Source: Sycon ciliatum (taxonomy: Eukaryota; Porifera; Calcarea; Leucosolenida; Sycettidae). From it: a stretch of 64,000 bases of DNA. A program made the translations under genes and the position numbers. The DNA is taken from positions 17,217,377-17,281,376 of the forward strand of contig NC_088649.1 of the NCBI RefSeq assembly GCF_964019385.1, read 5' to 3'. Below the pieces are notes generated by a model. That model was given only the letters and a program-made list of their open reading frames with translations. It was not told the origin of the DNA and made no database searches. Of the stretch, positions 51,006-60,963 are shown piece by piece. Each line of letters starts with the position of its first letter. Position 1 is the first letter of the stretch.

Positions 51006-52463
51006 TTACTCGAAAGGTACCACGGACTCACAACAGTTGCACAGAGCACAGCAGACGGTGACAACCTTGTCAATGAATGCACATGATGTAGCTTTATCGT
51101 CATGCATGAGGAAAGCAATGGGCAAAGTGCCAGAGAGGATCGTGTATTTCTGGCGAAGCATTCCAATCACTCGCTCCACATGGATACGGACGCGTGACAC
51201 TTGTCGAGCACTGTCCAATTTCAGCCTGGAGAGTTGCTTCTTCCCCTTCGTAAATGGGGGCATCACCAACTCTGCGCAGAACATGCCAACGCTGTCTTCA
51301 ACAGTGAAACCACGGTCAGCCAGCACCTGGTCACCCGGATTTAGGTGACTAAGCAGACCGCAGTGCTCTGTGATGAACTTGTCTGAGGCTCTCCCGCCCC
51401 ATGCATGCGAAATAAATGTAATGACACCTTGTGGCGCTACGCCAATCAAAAACTTTGCAGTGTTATGGCTTTTATAGTGAGAGTACGTTTGAGCTCTTGC
51501 CATCAGATCAGAAGGTCGTTCACAAAAAACTTCAAAGCAGTCAATAATGACAGCACAGCCCGGGAAATGCTTACGAAATTCAAGTGGCAGAGTTTTGCGT
51601 AGTTCGTCCCTTTCCGGCCATTTGACAAGTGGTCCCAGCATCACATGCATCACCCGGATCCAGCGCTGGAAAATCCGGCACACGGTCGACTGGTGAATGC
51701 CGAATCTGTACGCCAAGTCTTGGTCCCGACAATTCAGCCGAAGCTTCATGAGAACAATCAAGAACTGCTGGAAGAGAGAGAGCGTGTGGCGGTGGTGCTG
51801 TGGAACTCTCTTCCTCACGTGTTCAAATATGCCCATCATGGTCCCAAAAGACTGCAAACCAGTGTAGAAGAGCACCTTCGCGTTGTCTTTCTCAAACGAC
51901 TCGATTGACAAGGTGTCACCTTGTCCTGGAGCGTGTGGCATCCGTTTGCTTTCCAGGACCAAACAGTTGTTTGTCTCCTCCAGCCGCGTCAAGTGCTCCA
52001 TATCCATGTCAGTCTGCGATGAGACACTGGAGACTGCTACAGGATCAGACTCTACCTCTGCACCATAGGCACCAGGCAAATCTGCCATTGCCTCTGTGAA
52101 GTCATTCCCGGAGGCGTCCACTTTCACTGGTGTCTGCGTCTTGCTCTCCTCGAACGTCAGCTTCCGCTTCGCTCGGCGTTCATATGCCACCAAATCCCTC
52201 TCCGCTTTACGCTTTACAGGAGTCCTGACATGTTCAAAAAGTTTCGGAACGTAAGCGGGAGATAGTGGATCGTTGCTCTTCTCTGCGCCTACGAAATGGT
52301 CTGAACAGATCCTGCTACTGTCAGTTGGCTTCCAATTCTCTCGTCTCATAGCCGCAACCCATAGTTTGCGCCGCTCGTCCGCTACGGGAAACTTGTAAAA
52401 CTTCACAACCGTTCCAGGATCGGCACGATTGCTACATCCGACGGCTGCACAACTCTTCGGCAT
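51006..52463 (-). CDS. THAP-domain DDE_4 (HARBI1-like) transposase
   Basis: From ATG 52463, 485 aa; the 11 codons upstream in frame are discarded because [13 protein letters not shown] is a canonical THAP start. THAP zinc finger at residues 1-85 ([23 protein letters not shown]). A helix-turn-helix follows ([22 protein letters not shown]), then the DDE_4 catalytic domain with Asp in VIIDCFEVF, Asp in VLADRGF and Glu in HVERVIGML. The THAP finger should bind the element ends and the DDE core cuts and pastes. All three acidic residues are in place, with no stop or frameshift. It converges on the YqaJ gene. Confidence 0.88.
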   Translation of the reverse strand: MPKSCAAVGCSNRADPGTVVKFYKFPVADERRKLWVAAMRRENWKPTDSSRICSDHFVGAEKSNDPLSPAYVPKLFEHVRTPVKRKAERDLVAYERRAKRKLTFEESKTQTPVKVDASGNDFTEAMADLPGAYGAEVESDPVAVSSVSSQTDMDMEHLTRLEETNNCLVLESKRMPHAPGQGDTLSIESFEKDNAKVLFYTGLQSFGTMMGIFEHVRKRVPQHHRHTLSLFQQFLIVLMKLRLNCRDQDLAYRFGIHQSTVCRIFQRWIRVMHVMLGPLVKWPERDELRKTLPLEFRKHFPGCAVIIDCFEVFCERPSDLMARAQTYSHYKSHNTAKFLIGVAPQGVITFISHAWGGRASDKFITEHCGLLSHLNPGDQVLADRGFTVEDSVGMFCAELVMPPFTKGKKQLSRLKLDSARQVSRVRIHVERVIGMLRQKYTILSGTLPIAFLMHDDKATSCAFIDKVVTVCCALCNCCESVVPFE

Positions 52464-52670
52464 GTTGAAGGCTAAAAACTTCAGCAAGCGAGACACCAGC
52501 GGAAATTAAAATAAAAGTGAGGAACGATATGTCGACAACCAACAACAAATTTTACTTTTCCTCTCAAAGACTAGTAAAAAATAGTTCAAGCAGAAACGAC
52601 TTCATTTTGCCACCCCTGCTACTCGCAGCCGCCTTGGCGCTCCTCGTGACGTCATTCGCATAACCTCTAT

Positions 52671-54773
52671 AAGTGTGCCCGCAGCTCCGCGCGGAGGGAA
52701 GTCAGACGCGTCAAGCAGGAATGGCTACTCAACAAGGCCCAGGATTGCAAACGTTTCAGCCTCACGTCCAAGGGTGGCTGGGAGTGCATCAGACACATCC
52801 AGGCTGCGTTTCAGGGACTAAAACCGAAGGTCACAACAGCGATCAAGAATTCAATGGGACAGGTTTGTGACACCCCCGAGGCCACGAACATGCGGTGGCG
52901 GGAGCACTTTGGGAGAGTTCTCAATATCGTCAGCGACTTTGACATGGAAACCCTCGACTCTATTGACCAGCGTCCGGTCTTGGGGGAGCTTGCGGATGTT
53001 CCCGACCGTGTGGAGATTCGTAAGGCCATGCAAGCACTGAAGAACGGCAAAGCTTGTGGTAGCTCTGAAGTCTTTGCCGAGATGCTGAAGTATGGTGGTC
53101 CTGTTCTACTGGGTAAGCTGCAGGCATTGCTGGAGGGGGTATGGCGAGCTGGTCAAGTACCGCAGGATTGGGTGGATGCCATCCTGGTCCCTATCCCCAA
53201 GAAGGGTGATCTGAGTCTGACTGATAACTGGCGCGGGATTGCCCTTCTCGACGTGGTTGGCAAGCTTGCTGCACGGCTTATAGCGGACCGTCTGCAGCGT
53301 GTTGGGGAACAGTATCTGCCTGATTCTCAGTGCGGTTTTCGCAGAGGCAGGGGCTGCTCGGATATGGTATTCTCTGTTCGGCAAGTCGCGGAGAAGTTGC
53401 ATGAGCATTCTTCCAAGGGATTCGCAGTATTCATTGACCTCCGAAAGGCCTATGACTCGGTGCCGCGGGCCGCCTTGTGGAGGGTGCTTGCAAAGCTTGG
53501 CGTACCAGAGGTGCTGGTTTCCGTAATTCGATCGTTCCATGTCGACATGTCGGCATCTATACGCATTGGTGGCGAGCTGTTGGAGCCGATTGCGGTGGGG
53601 AACGGACTGCGTCAGGGATGCACCATGGCCCCGATTCTTTTCAATTTGTACATGCTTGCTGTTGTCGAGAAATGGTATGAGGCAATAGCTGGTGACGACG
53701 AGATTGGACTATCAATTTGTCAGTTTCGTCAGGACAGACTGTTCAACACGCGTCTCCGAGCATACACCAGGGCTCCACTAACGGAATGCCAGTTTGCGGA
53801 CGACTCTGCACTTCTTGCCAAGACTCACCCCGGTGCAGAGAGAGCACTCGCAGGGTTTGAGACTACTGCTTCTGCCTTTGGGCTCAAGGTTAACATGGCC
53901 AAGACAAAGTTCATGGCTATTGGGACTGGGGTGGTGAACGAGGACATGGCACCTTTAAACGGCACGGTGGAGCACGTGCACTCCTTTCGTTATCTTGGAT
54001 GCCATGTGACACCGGATGCCAGGTGTACCTATGATGTGTCGCGTAGAATTGCTGCTGCATCGGGCGCTTTCCACAGTTTGAAGGATGCAGTGTTCTACAA
54101 CTCGGACTTCACCATCGGCATCAAGCGTGTAGTCTATGGCGTCACTGTTCTGGCTGTCCTCCTGTATGGTTCTGAGACTTGGACAACACGGCAAAGGGAC
54201 CTGCAGCGGCTTGACGTGTTTCACCATCAGTGCTTGAGGATGATCTTGCACATCGGTCGTGCACGCCAGATTGATGGGCACATCTCCAATTTGCAGGTGC
54301 GGAAATGGTGGGGCGACTTGGAGCAGCCGGCTGACAAGATTCGCAGGCGGCGGCTGCAGTGGCTGGGCCATATGGCACGTATGCCGAGGGGCGACCGCAT
54401 CCCTCGTCAGCTGTTGTTTGGCTCCTTGCCATCGAAGCGCCCACCCCATGGTCCGAGGAAGCGATGGAGGGACGTGGTGCGGACCGACCTGGCGGCAATT
54501 GGCATTGAGCCCAATTCCTGGCTCGACGTGGCAAGTAATCGCCGTGAGTGGAAGTCCCAGTGCCTTGATGGGGTGGATCGTATTGTACTTGCCCGTCAAG
54601 AGCCTGTCGACAAGCCTCTGCTTTGCGGTGTGTGCAACCGCAGTTTCCGCCGCCGTCAGGATATCGCACGGCATCGTTGTACATCGCGGCGTTCAATAGC
54701 AATTATAACCCGTGGGAATGCGCCGTCACGTCAGTCGTTGGGTCCTGGTGCCGCTTCCCGGAGACAGCGCTAA
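52671..54773 (+). pseudogene. LINE C reverse transcriptase segment
   Basis: About 700 codons, open throughout. RT motifs: LVPIPKKGDLSLTDNWRGIA, FAVFIDLRKAYDSV, NGLRQGCTMAPILFNLY and QFADDSALL (active-site ADD). After the thumb: GSETWTTRQRDLQRLD and RRLQWLGHMARM, then a terminal Cys/His finger CGVCNRSFRRRQDIARHRC. It copies element RNA at the nicked target. The frame continues directly from 47785 if the ISL2EU-type element is set aside, so the split is what disables it. Confidence 0.85.
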
Positions 54774-54849
54774 TCCAAGAGCTGCCCCGTATGGGGCCAC
54801 TTAGCCAGTCATGGCAGTGGAGAAGAAGGAAGGAAGAAGGAAGGAAGGA

Positions 54850-54852
<3 letters not shown>

Positions 54853-54887
<35 letters not shown>

Positions 54888-54888
54888 T
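54853..54888. repeat. (AAGG)n(TG)n tail of LINE C
   Basis: AAGG repeats followed by TG repeats directly between the LINE C 3' end and the LINE D 5' edge. Confidence 0.8.
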
Positions 54889-56437
<1,549 letters not shown>

Positions 56438-56529
56438 ATCCTCCCCCTTAAGAGAAGCAATAGTAAAGCGGAGATAATTATGATCAATATTCAAATAACA
56501 GCCATAGCGTAAAGGTAGCAGTAAAGCAG

Positions 56530-59500
56530 TCACATCTCATTAATAAGCCTAGATGGTGACTTCGGTGCACGGGCTGATCGGCGCGGTGCAACAGGGTCTG
56601 CAGACGGACTGGGAAGTGCAGACGGTTCGGACTCGTTGGCAGCGTCTGGTACTGACGGCTGCAATGCACTATCGGGTTGAATCAAAACCGGTGTGTCAAC
56701 ATCACTGCGAGGAAGAACAGCATCAGGTGGCGCTGTAGAACGATGACGGAGATGATCTACATGGACATGTCTTTCCTGCTGACCAATGCGAACAATGTAC
56801 GAGACCGGACCTAGCTTCTGTACAATAACGCCAGGTAGCCACTTAGGCCCGCTGCCGTTGCGAGTGTTCAATACAAGTACAGTGTCCTCCACCACGAAAT
56901 GACGACCTTGACCTGGCTGTGGCCGTGCTTGACGTTCACGCTGTGCAGCTGCAAAGTTGGGCTTTAAGCGTGCCAACTTGGTGCTCGGTAATTTCCTGAA
57001 GAGCAGACTAGCTGGGGACACATTCGTTGATGAATGGGGCGTGTTACGATACATAAACAAGAAACGGTGCATCTGGGTCTTCTCAGACACATCCGAAGGA
57101 CGGGACTTCAGAGCACGCTTCAACTCCTGGACAATGCGTTCGACTTGTCCGTTACTAGCTGGGTGGTACGGCGGTGTACACTTGTGAACAATACCACTCT
57201 CACGGCAGAAACGCTGGAACTGGTGTGATGTAAATTGAGGACCATTGTCACTCACGAGGGTCTTGGGTATACCAAACGTTGCGATAAATGTTACCAAACT
57301 GTCAATCGTCTGCTGAGTAGTGGCAGTGGATCCAAGCTTGTATGCGTCGATCCACTTAGAGTATGCATCCACGATGACGAGATACTGCTGGTTGTTGAAT
57401 TCTGCAAAATCCACATGAACACGCTCAAAAGCTTCTGTGGGGTACACCCATGGGTGGCTGGCATCCTTGCTAGGTGCTTTAGCTAGAGCTTGGCAGTGAC
57501 TGCATGATGACACTAGAAGCTCAATATCGCGATCAAGGCCAGGCCACCAAACAAAGCTGCGTGCTACTGCCTTCATTCTGACAATGCCAATATGGACAGA
57601 ATGCATCTCATTTAGCAGCAAACGGCGAAACACTACTGGGATAACGGTACGGCCACCACGAACTACACAGCCCGACTCTATGGTCAGCTCATGACGAATC
57701 TTGTAGTATGGTCGCGTAGCCTCGCTGATCTCAGCTGGCCATCCGAACTGTAGGTACTGCAGTACTGGAGCAATCTCACTGTCCTGCTTGCTAGCATCTG
57801 CAACATCACTAGCATCAATTGGCAAATCCTCAGTAGGATCATGGGCATGCTCGTTGACAGCACTGACAATTGCACTCTCTTGTGCGGCTGTCAGCTCCAT
57901 AGGCAGGCGTGACAAGCAATCTGCGACAGCATTGCTACTACCAGAAATGTGCTCAAACACATAATCATACTCGCTAAGAATGACAGCCCAACGCTGTAAA
58001 CGGGAAACAGCAGTGGCAGATAAACCATACTTCTCACCAAAAATGTGCAGCAATGGCTTATGATCAGAGCATAGAACAAAAGAGCGACCAAACAAATAAA
58101 TGTGTAAACGCTTAACTGCAAACACAATGGCTAAAGCTTCACGCTCTATCTGCGAATAGTGAGCCTCTGCCTTAGCAAGCGAACGGGAAACATAGCATAC
58201 AGGCCTACGGCTGCCATCAGCATACTCATGCATGAGACACGCGCCAATGCCGTAAGGCGAAGCATCGCACTCAACGACCACTTTCTCATTCACATCAAAA
58301 TGAGCTAGCACTGGGGCACTGGTGAGCATACGCTTTACCTGAGCGAACACCTTCTCACACTCATCTGTCCAGTTCCACGGAACACCTTTGCGGAGCAAGT
58401 TGTTGAGCGGCTTCAGAACACTGGACATGTCGGGTAGAAAGCGGTTGTAGAAGTTGACACAGCCTAGGAATGACTGCAACGCTTGAACATTCTTCGGTGC
58501 TGACGCCTTCAGGATAGCCTCGACCTTGTCCTGATTGGGCTCGAGACCGTTCCGGCTGATGCTGTAGCCCAAGTAGCGTACACGATCCACACGGATAGCA
58601 CACTTCTGCTTGCGAAGACGCACACCACGCTCTGCTAGCCGCGCTAGCACCAACTTGAGTCGCCGGTCGTGCTCTTCGACATCGCACCCAGTGATGAGAA
58701 TATCATCATAGAAGCAGACGACACCAGGAATGTCGTGCAGAATCTCATCCATTGTCTTCTGCCAAATTGCTGGGGCACTGGACACGCCAAACGGAAGGCG
58801 CTGGAATGCGTAGAGACCTCGATGTGTTGTGATGACGCAATACTTCTGACTGCGTTCCGACAGCGGTAGTTGCGCATAAGCTTGGCTAAGATCCAGCTTC
58901 GTAAACACTGATCCTCCAGCTATCTGCGACAACAGGTCGTTCGGATTTGGAATCGGGTGAAGCTTGGAGTTGATGTGCGGGTTGATCGTGACCTTGAAGT
59001 CCGCGCACATGCGAATGTCCCGATTCTGCTTCCTGACAATCACAATAGGTGAGGCCCACTCTGCTGACTTGACGGGCTTGATAATGCCTTCTTGCTCCAG
59101 CCTGTCAAGTTCCTTATTGACAGCAGGACGCAAAGCAAATGGCACGGGTCTGGGGTTGCAGCACTCGGGAGTGGCACCGTCGTTCAGGTAGATCTCAGCT
59201 TCACGATCACTCACTTTGCCCAGACCATCACGAAATACTTCAGGGTACGCATCCTCTGCTGCTGGCTCACTCGCTGCAGTGGCGTTCACCCGGTTGAACA
59301 TACTCTGCCAGTCAAGTCTCAACTGTGATAGCCAGTCGCGTCCCAGCAGCGGATGGCTGCCTTCACGTACTACGATGACCCGCGCACGAACATTCTGCGC
59401 GCTGTAGCGTACATCAACATCTGCTTCGCCAACAATCGGCAGGACTGAACCATTGTAGGTCTTCAGTCGCACAGAACATTCACGCAAGGCAACATGTGTC

Positions 59501-60468
59501 CAATGTTGCTCCCATACGTCTTGCGGCACCAAAGTGTACATGGATCCGGTGTCCACCTCCAAATCCAATGGAGTACCGTTGATCTGCACTGTGGTGATTA
59601 GCATGTTCGATGTTGGCTTCCCAGCTGACACTTGGCCAACACGAAAACTATCAGACACCTCGTAGTCCGTGACTTCGCGCACATGATGGGCGGCAGTCTG
59701 CGACGCTGATCCTGACTTGCAGCACTTAGCGAAATGACCTGTCTTGCCACACTTCCTGCATGCCTGTCCCTTAGCTGGACATGAAGCATCTCCGGATTTG
59801 TGTCCCTTGCGACCGCAGCTGTAACAACTGACACGTGTACCAGCAGCTGGGTGGTGTCTGCCTTGGCCCCTGGCCTTGCCCTGGTGCTGGCCTCTCCTGT
59901 ACGTAACTGCACTGACAGCATGATCACTCGCGGACTCCGATGCTCCAGCTCCAGCAGAAACAGCACGACTAGTCATCATCTGAGACTGTGACTGTGCATC
60001 CTCCCAGACGCGACAGAGCTCCAATGCTCGATCGACTGACAACGACGGCTCAGACAATAATTTTTTCTTCAAGTCAACATTCCTCACCGTTGCTACGATT
60101 TGGTCTCGGACTGCCTCATTGGTCTGGCGAGTGTTCTCAAAGGAACATAATCTAGCCTGCTGCCGCAAACGGCTGCAGAAATGCGCCGTACTCTCTTCTG
60201 CTTGCGGAACCAGCTGGCGAAACACATGCCTTTCGTAGGTAGGGTTTGCTGGGGCTGCGAAATGCGCGTCCAAAATTCGCTTACATTTCAGGTACTCGTT
60301 ATCATTCGGGGTCCTCTGCTCCTCTGGCAGAGCATCGTCAGGGTCAAGTAGGTCATCAATAATATCTTGAACCTGTGGTCCCGCAAAGTGCAACAGCAAT
60401 GCTCTTGAGCGCTTCTTGTTCGAAATGTCCTTGCCCACTAAATAATACTCAAAAGACTTCACCCACTT
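56530..60468 (-). CDS. Gypsy gag-pol polyprotein, 5'-truncated
   Basis: One open frame of about 1,310 codons. Order: partial Gag, two CCHC knuckles (about residues 213-248), aspartic protease with DTGS (about 304), RT with TKLDLSQAYAQL and YDDILITG (about 583), RNase H (ECDASPYGIGA), then integrase with an HHCC finger (HSVHIG...CSHC) and DDE residues in VHVDFAEF, VSDNGPQFTS and SNGQVERIVQ. No chromodomain is seen at the C-terminus. No natural ATG remains because the gag start is lost, so this copy is probably unable to move by itself although pol has no stops. It is an endogenous retrotransposon; no envelope gene is present. Confidence 0.88.
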   Translation of the reverse strand, partial: KWVKSFEYYLVGKDISNKKRSRALLLHFAGPQVQDIIDDLLDPDDALPEEQRTPNDNEYLKCKRILDAHFAAPANPTYERHVFRQLVPQAEESTAHFCSRLRQQARLCSFENTRQTNEAVRDQIVATVRNVDLKKKLLSEPSLSVDRALELCRVWEDAQSQSQMMTSRAVSAGAGASESASDHAVSAVTYRRGQHQGKARGQGRHHPAAGTRVSCYSCGRKGHKSGDASCPAKGQACRKCGKTGHFAKCCKSGSASQTAAHHVREVTDYEVSDSFRVGQVSAGKPTSNMLITTVQINGTPLDLEVDTGSMYTLVPQDVWEQHWTHVALRECSVRLKTYNGSVLPIVGEADVDVRYSAQNVRARVIVVREGSHPLLGRDWLSQLRLDWQSMFNRVNATAASEPAAEDAYPEVFRDGLGKVSDREAEIYLNDGATPECCNPRPVPFALRPAVNKELDRLEQEGIIKPVKSAEWASPIVIVRKQNRDIRMCADFKVTINPHINSKLHPIPNPNDLLSQIAGGSVFTKLDLSQAYAQLPLSERSQKYCVITTHRGLYAFQRLPFGVSSAPAIWQKTMDEILHDIPGVVCFYDDILITGCDVEEHDRRLKLVLARLAERGVRLRKQKCAIRVDRVRYLGYSISRNGLEPNQDKVEAILKASAPKNVQALQSFLGCVNFYNRFLPDMSSVLKPLNNLLRKGVPWNWTDECEKVFAQVKRMLTSAPVLAHFDVNEKVVVECDASPYGIGACLMHEYADGSRRPVCYVSRSLAKAEAHYSQIEREALAIVFAVKRLHIYLFGRSFVLCSDHKPLLHIFGEKYGLSATAVSRLQRWAVILSEYDYVFEHISGSSNAVADCLSRLPMELTAAQESAIVSAVNEHAHDPTEDLPIDASDVADASKQDSEIAPVLQYLQFGWPAEISEATRPYYKIRHELTIESGCVVRGGRTVIPVVFRRLLLNEMHSVHIGIVRMKAVARSFVWWPGLDRDIELLVSSCSHCQALAKAPSKDASHPWVYPTEAFERVHVDFAEFNNQQYLVIVDAYSKWIDAYKLGSTATTQQTIDSLVTFIATFGIPKTLVSDNGPQFTSHQFQRFCRESGIVHKCTPPYHPASNGQVERIVQELKRALKSRPSDVSEKTQMHRFLFMYRNTPHSSTNVSPASLLFRKLPSTKLARLKPNFAAAQRERQARPQPGQGRHFVVEDTVLVLNTRNGSGPKWLPGVIVQKLGPVSYIVRIGQQERHVHVDHLRHRSTAPPDAVLPRSDVDTPVLIQPDSALQPSVPDAANESEPSALPSPSADPVAPRRSARAPKSPSRLINEM

Positions 60469-60817
60469 CTAGCGTGTTCAGTCACGTGACTGATGCGGGG
60501 TTCTCAGCCACACTTCAAGCCCACTCAAAATGTACGTGCTTCATGGCACACAGACAAAGACTGGTTGACCATGGTTGACGTCATGCACGAAAACTCGCTC
60601 ACGCGCTGTTCAAAGCAAGATGGTGTCGTTGTCTTCTGCTGCAGTACGGCAGCAGCTCCACGACGACTCAAACAGCTTTTCCGTGCTCCTTCCTGTCGCA
60701 GAGTTGTCGTTGCTTTCGTTTTGTCGCAGCATTTAGCTGACGCGTTTCTGGCAGTTTGCTCCACTGCACGACTTGGAAACTAGCACCATCGTCTTCCGCG
60801 TCCTTGATTTTGGCAAG

Positions 60818-60947
60818 GTAGGTTATCGTTGTCTTCGTGCACCTCAGCCGTATTGAGCAGTATTTCAAAAGGAATCTTCAATTTTTGCGCCATCTATTCC
60901 TGTACAAAATTCAAAAATTCAAATTTTTGACCATTTGTTTTATGCAG
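60818..60947 (+). other. Putative 5' UTR intron of the 969-aa gene
   Basis: A GT donor (CAAGGTAGGT) and an acceptor (TTTTATGCAG, preceded by a T-rich stretch) bracket 130 bp, ending 16 bp before the start codon. Prediction from sequence only. Confidence 0.4.
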
Positions 60948-60963
60948 GCAATGCCATGCAACG

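Larger units (their letters stand above)
47786..52668. mobile_element. Complete ISL2EU-type DNA transposon, 4,883 bp
   Basis: Inverted ends AGAGGTTATGCGAA (perfect 14 bp, with weaker pairing on to CAGGGGTGGCAAAA), flanked by AT at 47784-47785 and 52669-52670. It holds two convergent genes: a YqaJ-type nuclease (47989-49830, +) and a THAP/DDE_4 transposase (52463-51006, -). A transposase plus YqaJ nuclease and a 2-bp AT duplication are, from memory, the hallmarks of the ISL2EU branch of the PIF/Harbinger group. Removing the element and one AT rejoins the LINE C frame exactly. Both frames are open, so it may be recently active. Confidence 0.85.
45600..54888 (+). mobile_element. LINE C: full-coding-length APE-type LINE split by two DNA elements
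   Basis: The coding path is 45714-46885 (endonuclease), about 47614-47785 (linker) and 52671-54773 (RT to C-terminus). The two gaps are a hAT-like element and the ISL2EU-type element; in each case the frame resumes in register. The 3' UTR is short and ends in (AAGG)n(TG)n at 54833-54888. It is RTE/Proto2-like in ending with GSETW, WLGHMARM and a terminal Cys/His finger; the clade is not settled. Confidence 0.8.

Noticed and set aside
60493..60783. Separate small gene upstream of the 969-aa gene
   Set aside because: Short frame with no family pattern; better explained as the 5' UTR ahead of a putative intron.
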